From Eubacteriales bacterium (GTDB lineage: Bacteria; Bacillota; Clostridia; Oscillospirales; Oscillospiraceae), in assembly GCA_030529655.1 (NCBI GenBank), contig JAUMWJ010000013.1, positions 1 through 44,614 on the forward strand: a stretch of DNA of 44,614 nucleotides, read 5' to 3'. A program made the position numbers and the translations under genes. Positions 35,101 through 41,804 of this stretch are shown in pieces. The notes under the pieces were generated by a model. The model was not told where the DNA came from. It ran no database searches and saw only the letters and a list, made by a program, of their open reading frames with translations. The first letter of the stretch is position 1, and every line of letters starts with the position of its first letter.

Positions 35101-37061
35101 GCCACGATCTGTCCCTCGCCGGTGGTACCCACATAGAACTTCGCCTCGGCACCCTCGGGGATAATCAGCTTCACAGGAATGGTGGTGGTCGGAGCGTCTC
35201 CCATGTATTCGCCGGTTTCGTCATTGAATCCATCATGATTTGAATCTGCTTCCGCAGCAATAGTCCCACCGCAGAGATTGCAGATGCCGTTTGCATCCTC
35301 ATCCATACAGGCTTCGGCATCATCCATGTTGCCCAAATCGGTTTGCCCATACATAACGGCCTTGATATGGGTGCCGTCATTATTGGGCGTATACTTGAGC
35401 GTTGTTTCAATGGGCAGATTATCTGTAACCGTTTCCACAGTTTTTCCGCTGATAATAAATGTGTCCACCATATCCACGGTTTCATCGCTGTTTACATCGG
35501 CGGCATACAGCGCAATCGCATCTTTAATGGGCTTTGTCCCATTCAAATGTTTTTTGATTGCAGTATTATCCCTTGAATTTACTTTCTCGTCGTTGTTGAC
35601 ATCGCCGTACAGATGATTGCCGCTTTCGACCTCTGCCTTGCAGTCCGTGCAAACCTTGACATAATCAAAGCTGCCGTCGTGCTTATCCGTAAAGGTATAC
35701 TCGGTGGAAGTATGTTCGCAGGACGCGGTAACGATCAGATCGCAGGTGGCAGGCGCATAGCAGGCATCCTCTGTTTCGCAGTTGGGATCAAGACCGATAA
35801 GATGGTAGGTTCCGGGTTCCAGATCTGCTGTGTCCAGCACATAGCCGCCGGTGAATTCATCATTCACCATTTCCATATCAGGTTGGCTGTCAGTAGTTTC
35901 CCAATTCTGATCGAAGCACACATAAGTAATATAGTCCTCTTCACTCACACGGACAAATTCATCGACTCCGCCGTCTGCAACGGACTGCGTGCGGTATTTG
36001 AGACCTGTGAAGCGCAGAGTTTCACCTTGTGTGACCGTCAGTGTTTCCACCGGCTCGGTGCTGTCCGCCGCGCCGGTGCAGCAGAATGCACCGTGTGTAT
36101 AGAAGCCCCAATTGGTGAACATTGCCAGATCAATGGTATCACCGTCGGAGAGCAGAATGTAATCCGCGGTGGAGCCCCAGCCCGGGCTCATCAGGGGATA
36201 GCGATGATTGCGATAGTACATCAGGTTTTCATCGTGTCCCCAGAAATTCTGCATATAGGTGCTGGTGGCGCCGCCGGTATAATAAAGGGGAGATAATTTC
36301 CCCTCATAAGCCGGGTCGCCGAACATATTTGCTATTTCATCGTTGCGGGAATCGCCAAAGAGATCACTCTTAGACGCACCGGTTCCCCATTTATCTTCGG
36401 GCAGTCCCAAATAGAAACGCTCCAGCATATAGATGAACAAATGCATCGCCGTGGGGCGTTTGATTACAGTATCGCCGGTATAATCGCCGCTGCCGTTTTC
36501 CGTGGCATAGCGGTAGAAGTCCTGCAGATCATACCGCGCCAGATCGAAATAAGGAACGGTAACCTTCAAATGGGAAAGAACGGTTCCGTCCTTATCTTTG
36601 CCCAAGATGGGTACACCGTCACTGGAGATTGTTACATACACGGTAACCTGATTGGCATCGGTTTCGTTGTAATCGTACTGTTTCACATCGGTAACTTCAC
36701 CCGCTTTGACGGTGATGTCGAGCGTCAGACTTGTGCTTCCGCTCTCACACTGTGCCGTAATAGTGGGGTGATAGGTTCCCGTTACGGGAGAAGTAAAGTA
36801 GTACACACCGTCTTTCAACTTGACGGTGGACCGATTCCCCTCATCGTTTGTTACTGCATAGAAAAGGGTATGCCCTTCGCTATCTGCAAATACTTGGGAC
36901 AAATCAAGTGTATACTGCTGTCCCTGCGTGATTTCCGTTGCTGTCTGTTTGGTAGCCGTAATGTGTCCTCCACCCTCTGCGAATACCGCAGGGAAAAGAG
37001 AAAACAACAGTACTACCGCCAGCAGGAGCGACAGAATTTTGTGCGTAGTTTTCTGTTTCAT
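32166..37061 (-). CDS. Giant secreted DUF4430 protein with internal and C-terminal dockerins
   Basis: 1631 residues with a signal peptide (ILSLLLAVVLLFSLFPAVFA). Order: Ig-like domain (about 30-120); an extended DUF4430-type domain (about 135-330: TAMHLFIYMLERFYLGL, STYMQNFWGHDENLMYY, PLMSPGWGSTADYILLSDGD); a knuckle VKVCTDCKAEVE; a first dockerin-like module (about 482-548: DVNNDEKVNSRDNTAIKKHL, DVNSDETVDMVD); a calcium-rich DSNHDGFND stretch; many beta-domains; and a terminal dockerin (about 1564-1625) with two nearly identical loops (DVNGDGVIDSQDATLVYAFA, DVNGDGAIDSQDATLVYAFA). The DATLxYAxANG consensus is shared with the 1458-residue protein, implying the same cohesin specificity. A ribosome site GAGGAGG precedes the ATG. 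Probably the main ligand-binding client of the complex. Confidence 0.85.
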   Translation of the reverse strand: MKQKTTHKILSLLLAVVLLFSLFPAVFAEGGGHITATKQTATEITQGQQYTLDLSQVFADSEGHTLFYAVTNDEGNRSTVKLKDGVYYFTSPVTGTYHPTITAQCESGSTSLTLDITVKAGEVTDVKQYDYNETDANQVTVYVTISSDGVPILGKDKDGTVLSHLKVTVPYFDLARYDLQDFYRYATENGSGDYTGDTVIKRPTAMHLFIYMLERFYLGLPEDKWGTGASKSDLFGDSRNDEIANMFGDPAYEGKLSPLYYTGGATSTYMQNFWGHDENLMYYRNHRYPLMSPGWGSTADYILLSDGDTIDLAMFTNWGFYTHGAFCCTGAADSTEPVETLTVTQGETLRFTGLKYRTQSVADGGVDEFVRVSEEDYITYVCFDQNWETTDSQPDMEMVNDEFTGGYVLDTADLEPGTYHLIGLDPNCETEDACYAPATCDLIVTASCEHTSTEYTFTDKHDGSFDYVKVCTDCKAEVESGNHLYGDVNNDEKVNSRDNTAIKKHLNGTKPIKDAIALYAADVNSDETVDMVDTFIISGKTVETVTDNLPIETTLKYTPNNDGTHIKAVMYGQTDLGNMDDAEACMDEDANGICNLCGGTIAAEADSNHDGFNDETGEYMGDAPTTTIPVKLIIPEGAEAKFYVGTTGEGQIVAAEDKGVDASNAQVHHYEITVPDGEYSCMVSDDSHNYGGVGFKVPLQTSIYEATNLTLALAKYYTTTTSVKVNGTATPITIDSVDDFRVNLVAPGKAAIIPGENYLDSTIKAGTTYVVAPRMVWAYGNQILYNYTVDLNPELAATFGVSPQINQTFASTITAVQKKTFSVAALKTFTLTAPTAATTTFFYQINNFNDMVLEGSDHVKSVDNGDGTTTYTVYYPNFANASYRVEQEGYVVSAGYCKDNSSYTVTLREGDRTSTATKVDSKVGAGSNIEYENSVYLNVDDTKDTNELAMQTGETFRLRAFRAAWEIVNTVTANIMIEPDFHYAVLSGEDVVSVTPVTAQCTGNAKGNWMDIKALKEGTALIAVWYDAIDVSNSNTTLSGTYGATDPARYGYVLVNVGADKNVTWNPVSHDGDWDTEFDTVYYFGDHGTFTCAPDGVTAMTVQNLNGDTMGETVSVTAENGKYNVPVKAGSNLITVTTAEGKDYMLVRAKKIDYSIENATTGETVVNGAPVIRQGDNVVIHFDQFNMPVAKMSGIYNPGYGGTAKTFYTLNDKYSLSSVGTQYDYITDAKSCIKFTAYIAGENTLTGGYIQSGSMGDNFGNHRNIGDGGRGTNFSAVNVTGYFGSIEDIKFTVTENSAVQVNYDELVALKSVSIYGGTDNYNKGFSFTTKTDNNATNWTNAVPSSYNLGAIIVPTNYYNTMEMKWWYDGGEVHTVPLIANNEAIVPPSEFNADMNKILNIQILVTPADPKLGPTKVYSYIVYPGNANLQYVHPVLKDLIVTDDSGNAIALDRAVNYNDTSYTLDVGAATSVNLTGKQLQKFTNKTNNKQDKADTVIVQRMNGSTPVGEAVEVYPLTGDRYPVGEWTLKDLDISGANALQIKVTSYVDGVTSRTYDIALKKAMLGDVNGDGVIDSQDATLVYAFANGKQAPDATQIAAADVNGDGAIDSQDATLVYAFANGKLLAFPCATKN
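32199..32379. repeat. Direct repeat encoding the duplicated dockerin loops
   Basis: Two copies of about 78 bp, starting near 32199 and 32301 (period 102 bp), encode the two DSQDATLVYAFANGK segments. They are nearly identical at DNA level, more so than two dockerin halves usually are, so the duplication looks recent or kept homogeneous by conversion. Confidence 0.7.
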
Positions 37062-37145
37062 ATATACCTCCTCAGAATATGGAAATATAAAAACGCCGTA
37101 TGGCGATAGAAAGGATTCATGCCGTTCCCTGTCTGGCAGGTAAGC

Positions 37146-37182
37146 GGCTTTTCCGATGCAGGTATCTGCATCTCAAAAAGCC
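37146..37182. repeat. Inverted repeat before the giant DUF4430 gene
   Basis: GGCTTTT (37146-37152) pairs with AAAAGCC (37176-37182), and inside it GATGCAG (37155-37161) pairs with CTGCATC (37166-37172). It starts at the stop codon of the YezD-like gene. No U-tract follows on the minus strand; it may be a processing or stabilising stem. The remainder of 37062-37145 holds only the ribosome site. Confidence 0.5.
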
Positions 37183-37358
37183 TCGGTTCTTCCGTCAGCT
37201 CTTTTTACAAAATCATCTTTGAGAGAAATATGATGCCTGATCTGTTCAGCACGGATCGGATGTCCGTCCTTGACCATAATCCGCACTTCACCGTTGACCG
37301 TTTCCCGAATCAGGCAAAGCAGCTTTCCTTCCTGCGGTGTTATCTTCATGCTGGTCAT
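37173..37358 (-). CDS. YezD-family (DUF2292-like) small protein
   Basis: 61 residues (or 58 from a second ATG). Contains LLCLIRETVNGEVRIMVKDG followed by HPIRAEQIRHHISL, the helix-plus-three-strand pattern of DUF2292. Its ATG overlaps the previous stop (ATGA). Paralogue of the 52-residue protein at 28724-28882. Function unknown; its presence early in a riboswitch-controlled operon hints at a regulatory or ligand-related role. Confidence 0.65.
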   Translation of the reverse strand: MTSMKITPQEGKLLCLIRETVNGEVRIMVKDGHPIRAEQIRHHISLKDDFVKRADGRTEAF

Positions 37359-37735
37359 TTCTCATTTTCTCCTCTAAACATACATCGACCGCATTCCTGC
37401 CGTTTCTGGTTCCACGCATCGCGGCTCCTTATCTGCTGCGCACGCGTATAACCAACCATTTCCCGTTTACCTTCCGGTTTTGGTAATTCCGCTATTTTCA
37501 ATGCTTCTTTCCATCCGCCGAATCGCTTGCCGATCAGCTCGCCACCCGGCACATCTGTCTTAAATAACGGCTGCTCCGGATGCTCTGCTGCAAACTGTTT
37601 CAGATATACCAGCAATTCTTCATCCGTGTCGCCCTCATGCGCAGCAGCAAATTCTTTCTCGCGGTGCCGCAGTTCTCTCTCCGCCGCTGCTTGTTCTTTT
37701 GTTTTTATACGGTAATTTCTCCTGAATTTTCCCAT
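37355..37735 (-). CDS. Small protein with homing-endonuclease-associated repeat
   Basis: 126 residues from ATG 37735 (GGAACGGA upstream). The N-terminus is basic (GKFRRNYRIKTKEQAAAERE). The C-terminal half contains GELIGKRFGGWKEALKIAEL, the repeat often found next to HNH endonucleases and thought to bind DNA, followed by a basic tail. No nuclease motif is present. It may be a DNA-binding regulator of the operon; the function is not known. Confidence 0.6.
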   Translation of the reverse strand: MGKFRRNYRIKTKEQAAAERELRHREKEFAAAHEGDTDEELLVYLKQFAAEHPEQPLFKTDVPGGELIGKRFGGWKEALKIAELPKPEGKREMVGYTRAQQIRSRDAWNQKRQECGRCMFRGENEK

Positions 37736-37749
37736 ATCTTCCGTTCCTT

Positions 37750-38037
37750 TTATCTGATCCAATAGAGAACATAGCACTCTACCATGTCACCTCGATAGAG
37801 GAATATATTTTCTCCCATCTCGATATGCCGCGGAAACAGCAAATCCGGTATGAACAGTCGAGCTGTCGTACGGTGCGGCCCTTTCAAGGTAAATCCCTCC
37901 CTGGTAGGATGAGCGTGCAGTTCTTCGGCCGCCTCCTTCAGACCCGGCAGATTTAAGCGTATCTCCAAATGCTCCAGATCTTTTTCGGCATTGATATAAA
38001 CAAGGTTGTCCTGATTTGTAAACCAAAAAGCATTCAT
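37750..38037 (-). CDS. Hypothetical protein, first gene of the surface operon
   Basis: 95 residues from ATG 38037 (AAAGGG 9 nt upstream). The sequence (FWFTNQDNLVYINAEKDLEH, LHAHPTREGFTLKGPHRTTA, ENIFLYRGDMVECYVLYW) is rich in aromatic and acidic residues, with no signal peptide or membrane helix, so it should be cytoplasmic. I do not recognise a family. Being first after the riboswitch, its expression should be directly B12-controlled. Confidence 0.6.
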   Translation of the reverse strand: MNAFWFTNQDNLVYINAEKDLEHLEIRLNLPGLKEAAEELHAHPTREGFTLKGPHRTTARLFIPDLLFPRHIEMGENIFLYRGDMVECYVLYWIR

Positions 38038-38065
38038 CGTTCTAACCCTTTCATAAAGAGGTATG

Positions 38066-38096
38066 GCGGCTGCAGCGATGCCCGCGCTGCAGCCGC
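38066..38096 (-). promoter_or_regulatory. Leader hairpin before the first gene of the surface operon
   Basis: A perfect 12-bp GC-rich stem (GCGGCTGCAGCG with its complement, loop 7 nt) lies between the riboswitch terminator and the first ribosome site. No U-tract follows, so it is not a plain terminator. About 30 bp upstream (38127-38138), GTGAGTCAGGAG repeats 12 nt of the riboswitch B12-box exactly. Confidence 0.5.
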
Positions 38097-38160
38097 ACAA
38101 GTTGAGGAGTATCATATGGAAAGCAACTCCTGACTCACATTATGGAATGTCCCATCGGGC

Positions 38161-38197
38161 AAAAAGAAAAACTGCGGCAGTATAAAAACTGCCGCAG
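38161..38197 (-). terminator. Riboswitch-controlled intrinsic terminator
   Basis: On the minus strand CTGCGGCAG - 8 nt - CTGCCGCAG is followed by TTTTTCTTTTT. It lies about 70 nt downstream of the B12-box and is the likely OFF structure when cobalamin is bound. Confidence 0.8.
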
Positions 38198-38259
38198 CCG
38201 TATTTGTGCGCACAAAATAAAACCAGCCGTCCTGTAACTCGCAAGACGCCCATAATCAC

Positions 38260-38432
38260 TCGTTCAAGCAGGTCTCCTGACTCACGCTTCATCGGTTGCA
38301 TACGGCCTTCAGAAATAATCTGCGGCTGATTTTCATCATGTACGCAACCTCCACGCTCACAGTGGCGGTACCGCTCGGGATTTACACCCGATTCCCTATT
38401 CTCCAACAGTTCCTGTTACCAGAACTATGGCA
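38260..38432 (-). promoter_or_regulatory. Cobalamin riboswitch of the surface-complex operon
   Basis: The minus strand carries the conserved core in order: GGGTGTAAATCCC, GGTACCGCCACTGTGA, the GATGAAAATCAGCCGCAG segment and the B12-box AGTCAGGAGACCTGC (38268-38282). After it, GTCTTG-CGAGTTA-CAGGAC can form the regulatory P13-type hairpin. With the terminator at 38161-38197 it should switch transcription off when cobalamin is plentiful. It precedes 13 minus-strand genes and lies only 54 bp after the cobC stop codon. Confidence 0.92.
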
Positions 38433-38459
38433 CTCGAACGCTATTCAATTTCAATGGAT

Positions 38460-38488
38460 ATTATATCGTGCGTTTTTTTTGCTGTCAA
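38460..38488 (-). promoter_or_regulatory. Consensus sigma-A promoter of the surface-complex operon
   Basis: TTGACA (38483-38488), a 17-bp spacer and TATAAT (38460-38465) on the minus strand: a full consensus promoter, so expression should be high when the riboswitch is permissive. Confidence 0.9.
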
Positions 38489-38541
38489 GGGGCATTTTAT
38501 TTCTATATTGCCCAATAAACTGCTCCCATTCAGCACGCTGT

Positions 38542-39117
38542 TTAGCCGATACTCCGAAATGACAGTGGTGTTGTCCCCTGAAATACGATCTGATACCCGC
38601 TGCCCGCATCGGGTGTAAAACAGTAGGGATTTCCGCTGTCATCCGGGAACCACTGCATCATCAGCCGCGCAATCACACCGCCGTGAGTAATACACACGGT
38701 GTCCTCTTCCCTTTCTATGATAGGGGTAATAGCACGCAATGCACGGTCTGCCATTTGTCGGGCAGATTCACCGCCCGGACACACATTCTCTTCCACGTCG
38801 CCTTGGCACCACAGTCGGAAAGCTGCGTCATGTTCCAGATCTCCGTAAAATCCGCGCATTTCAAATACGCCAAAATCCATCTCTCGCAAATCCGAAATCT
38901 GTGCGTGAGGAATATCGCCGTAGATAATTTGCAATGTCTGCTCTGCTCGGAGCATGCCGCTGGTACAGTAATGCTTTGCCACGGGATAATCATAGCAAAG
39001 CGCCGCCGCTTTCAGCATTTCTATTCCTTCTTTTGATAGCGGAAGGTCTGTGGCGCCGTAATAAAGATGTTTGGCGTTTCCTTCCGTAATACCGTGTCGA
39101 ATCAATGTCAGTTTCAT
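38542..39117 (-). CDS. cobC: Alpha-ribazole phosphatase (histidine phosphatase family)
   Basis: 191 residues. The phosphohistidine motif LTLIRHGITEGN is at the N-terminus and the second catalytic His is in VCITHGGVIARL. CobC removes the phosphate from alpha-ribazole phosphate or from adenosylcobalamin 5'-phosphate in nucleotide-loop assembly; it is assigned here over generic phosphoglycerate-mutase relatives because of its operon. The ATG overlaps the previous stop (ATGA). No terminator follows before the promoter at 38488, so read-through into the surface operon leader is possible. Confidence 0.87.
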   Translation of the reverse strand: MKLTLIRHGITEGNAKHLYYGATDLPLSKEGIEMLKAAALCYDYPVAKHYCTSGMLRAEQTLQIIYGDIPHAQISDLREMDFGVFEMRGFYGDLEHDAAFRLWCQGDVEENVCPGGESARQMADRALRAITPIIEREEDTVCITHGGVIARLMMQWFPDDSGNPYCFTPDAGSGYQIVFQGTTPLSFRSIG

Positions 39118-39452
39118 TTCAGCACCTCATCTATGCCGCAGAATACACGAATGACTCGATCTGCTCTTCTTGCCAATTCCTGCAAAACCGCTCCGTGGCG
39201 CTCACGCCATGCGCGCTCCTCAGCCTCCATCGGCACCACGCCGCAGCCTACTTCCCGCGCGATCACAATGGCATCTTCCGGAAAAGAAGGCAATTCTTCT
39301 CCCCGTTTTGTCAGCGCCTCCATGTGATAATAGCACCGCTTTTCCACCACAAAACCATCTGCCAGATCGCACAATTCGGTTTCTTCTAAGCCGTAAGTCT
39401 GGGTGGCCCATGACAATTTGCCCTGATAGGCACCGCCAATTACTAAAATCAT
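39114..39452 (-). CDS. Short CobU-like protein (second cobinamide kinase/guanylyltransferase homologue)
   Basis: 112 residues, against about 180 for CobU. P-loop IGGAYQGKLSWA at the N-terminus and the C-terminal CobU motif AREVGCGVVPMEAEERAWRE followed by ADRVIRVFCGI. The middle region with the RIxxH motif (the His guanylylated in CobU) is absent. It may provide only kinase activity or act with the other CobU in the same operon, which shows the opposite pattern. It overlaps cobC by 4 nt and follows cobS by 5 nt. Confidence 0.75.
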   Translation of the reverse strand: MILVIGGAYQGKLSWATQTYGLEETELCDLADGFVVEKRCYYHMEALTKRGEELPSFPEDAIVIAREVGCGVVPMEAEERAWRERHGAVLQELARRADRVIRVFCGIDEVLK

Positions 39453-39457
39453 TTGTC

Positions 39458-40183
39458 TTACCCCACCAAAGTCAATACTGCAACACCGGCCATTTCAGCC
39501 AGTGTCAGCGCAAAGCCGGAAATATCGCCGTTCATGCCGTCCAACTGGCGATAACCGTAAAATGCAAACAGCCAATAGGCAGCAACTGTCGCCAAGGGCG
39601 CAAAGTTCCCGCCCCACACAGCCGGCACAACCGTGGAGCCAGCAAGACACAGGATAGGCAGCAGTAAAAACACATTGTTTCGTTTCATTGCGGCATATTG
39701 ACTCGTCCCCATAGGACGAAGTGTCAATACGGCAATTGCCGCGCAGCTGCGGCTGGCTACGGGAATGCAGAGAAGTACCAGCCACGGAAAACGGTCAACA
39801 TGGAGCAGCACGCTCCACTGCCCCAGTACCAGCAGGACTAAGCCAATGACAGCAAAGGCACCGCAATGAGAATCTTTCAGAATCCTTTGCCGCGTTTCCA
39901 GATCCCGTCGGGATAAAACTGCATCACACACATCCATATATCCGTCCAGATGCATAAATCCTGTGCAAATCCACGGCCAAATCGCCAAAATAAAAGCCCT
40001 GACGGCCGCAGGTAACGGCGTAACGAGCCATGCTAAAAGCACCCATAACCCGCCTATTATGCCGCCGATCAGCGGGAAGCAGGCTATCATGTGCTGGCGC
40101 GAATCCTCATGCCAGTGCCGCACAGGGCAGGGAATTGCCAGAAACATACCCCATGCCATGAAAAATCCGGTGATTCCTTTCAT
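39458..40183 (-). CDS. cobS: Adenosylcobinamide-GDP ribazoletransferase (cobalamin synthase)
   Basis: 241 residues, a polytopic membrane protein. The CobS signature is clear: CTGFMHLDGYMDVCDAVLS, RQRILKDSHCGAFAVIG and a C-terminal DGMNGDISGFALTLAEMAG. It joins AdoCbi-GDP and alpha-ribazole (phosphate) at the membrane. Length is normal. The ATG at 40183 overlaps the cobU stop by 4 nt, with AAAGGAG 8 nt upstream; an ATG at 40204 is less likely. Confidence 0.93.
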   Translation of the reverse strand: MKGITGFFMAWGMFLAIPCPVRHWHEDSRQHMIACFPLIGGIIGGLWVLLAWLVTPLPAAVRAFILAIWPWICTGFMHLDGYMDVCDAVLSRRDLETRQRILKDSHCGAFAVIGLVLLVLGQWSVLLHVDRFPWLVLLCIPVASRSCAAIAVLTLRPMGTSQYAAMKRNNVFLLLPILCLAGSTVVPAVWGGNFAPLATVAAYWLFAFYGYRQLDGMNGDISGFALTLAEMAGVAVLTLVG

Positions 40184-40707
40184 TGCGGCAATTCTCCTTT
40201 CCATAGTTTCGGTATACCTGCGGTTACTTCGTAGACAACGTCAAATGCCTCCGCAAGCGCGCGGCAGATATGGGCAAGACCCGCTCGGTAGTTTTCTGTC
40301 GTTTCATCATACCTCACCCCGTCCCGCCACAATTCATCGCACACGCAGACGAAATTTTCGGGGCAGGTGCTTATTTGCAGCAGTTCTGCGGCGCAGCGTC
40401 CGGCAGCGTCAGTGTCTATGGTTTCTCCAAACATCTCATTGGCCAGATAGGCTGTGACGCTGTCAAAAAGTACCGTACTGTCCTGTTGTATGCGAGGCAG
40501 AGCATCGCGCAGATGCCGGCCGCATTCAACCGTGGTAAAGCCCCAACCGTCACGATCCAGTACGTGCCGCTCAATACGCCCGAGATCTTCCGAGTCTGTG
40601 GGTTCCATAGTGGCCCAATAGTAAAGTCTGCCGCCCAACTTGCGGCACAACTCCTGCGCCAGATGGCTTTTTCCGCTTTTGCTGCCGCCCACCAAAAGTA
40701 TCCTCAT
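40180..40707 (-). CDS. cobU: Adenosylcobinamide kinase/guanylyltransferase-family protein
   Basis: 175 residues. P-loop VGGSKSGKSHLAQELC, and the segment RIERHVLDRDGWGFTTVE retains the His that carries GMP in CobU. However, the usual (N)EVGxGIVP motif is replaced by VCDELWRDGVRYDET; the C-terminal GIPKLWKG is conserved. So it is a divergent CobU that probably forms AdoCbi-GDP together with, or instead of, the short homologue at 39114-39452. ATG overlaps the cobT stop (ATGA). Confidence 0.85.
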   Translation of the reverse strand: MRILLVGGSKSGKSHLAQELCRKLGGRLYYWATMEPTDSEDLGRIERHVLDRDGWGFTTVECGRHLRDALPRIQQDSTVLFDSVTAYLANEMFGETIDTDAAGRCAAELLQISTCPENFVCVCDELWRDGVRYDETTENYRAGLAHICRALAEAFDVVYEVTAGIPKLWKGELPQ

Positions 40708-41801
40708 GGCATCACCTCAAAGGCGCTGCATTGACGGATCGGCGTAAGGTAATCGTCATTGATTGCCGCTTCGGCAAAGGTTGCCATATCCCTGTGGGCA
40801 GAGCAGGCCGCCTGCAGAATACGGAACATCAGCGGACAGCCGCTGCCCTCACCGAGGCGCATTCCTAACAGCAGGCAGGGCGTAAGCTCCAGTTCCTCCG
40901 TTGCTGCACGATAGCCCACCTCGTACGAGGCGTGAGAAAGGAACAGATATTCCCGCACCGACTCACACAGACGGAAGGCGCACAGCGCAGCCACGATGGA
41001 GATGAAGCCATCCACCACGGCAGGGATGTGATAGTGGGCGCAGCCCAAAAACGCACCGCACATAGCCGCAATATCCAAGCCCCCCACCTTGCACAGTACG
41101 TCGATCGGGTCGGCTGCATCCGGCTGGTGCAGCAGCAGCGCATTGGCAATCACTTCCTTTTTATGCAGGAAGCTCTCCTCTGTCAGTCCGCCGCCGCGTC
41201 CGGTCACTTGCTCCACCGCGCGTCCGGTCAATGCCGCAAGCACCGCCGCAGATGTGGTGGTGTTGCCGATCCCCATCTCACCAATACCCAAAATATCCAC
41301 ATGCTCATCTTTTGCCTGCCGTGCCAGCTCCATACCCACGGCAATGGCGTCAATCGCCTGCTGTCTTGTCATGGCAGGTTCCACGGCAATATTACCGGTG
41401 CCGTATCGGATCTTCCGATTCATAATCGGTGCAGGCAGATCAACCACCGTGCCAACATCTGCCACCACCACCTCATCTCCGAAGTAATGGGCAAGAGAGG
41501 ACATTCCCGTTTTACGGCGCGTCATGTTGATACATTGGCTTGCTGTAACGCTCTGCGGCGCAGAGCTGACGCCCTCTGCCACCACGCCGTTGTCTGCCGC
41601 CAGCACCAATATGCGGCAGCGGTTCGGTTCCGGGCAAAGCTGTCCCGTAATGCCCGCCACGCGAATCGCATAATCTTCCAGCGCTCCTAAGCTGCCCGGA
41701 GGCTTGGCCAACTGTGCCTGACGCTTTTTCGCCGCATCCATGATGTTTGCATCGGGAGCGTTGATCTTCTGTATCTGTAAACGCAATTCTGATTCTGTCA
41801 T
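40704..41801 (-). CDS. cobT: Nicotinate-nucleotide:dimethylbenzimidazole phosphoribosyltransferase
   Basis: 365 residues, normal length. Motifs: LAKPPGSLGALEDYAIRVAG near the N-terminus, GIGEMGIGNTTTSAAVLAAL, GRGGGLTEESFLHK, and the catalytic Glu in LLGMRLGEGSGCPLMFRI. CobT makes alpha-ribazole phosphate from nicotinate mononucleotide and a lower-ligand base. It starts three nt after the TIM-barrel gene stop and ends in a 4-nt overlap with cobU. Confidence 0.95.
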   Translation of the reverse strand: MTESELRLQIQKINAPDANIMDAAKKRQAQLAKPPGSLGALEDYAIRVAGITGQLCPEPNRCRILVLAADNGVVAEGVSSAPQSVTASQCINMTRRKTGMSSLAHYFGDEVVVADVGTVVDLPAPIMNRKIRYGTGNIAVEPAMTRQQAIDAIAVGMELARQAKDEHVDILGIGEMGIGNTTTSAAVLAALTGRAVEQVTGRGGGLTEESFLHKKEVIANALLLHQPDAADPIDVLCKVGGLDIAAMCGAFLGCAHYHIPAVVDGFISIVAALCAFRLCESVREYLFLSHASYEVGYRAATEELELTPCLLLGMRLGEGSGCPLMFRILQAACSAHRDMATFAEAAINDDYLTPIRQCSAFEVMP

Positions 41802-41804
41802 AAT

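Noticed and set aside
38140-38406. An 88-codon minus-strand frame
   Set aside because: It lies entirely within the cobalamin riboswitch and its terminator; the conserved RNA elements explain the sequence.
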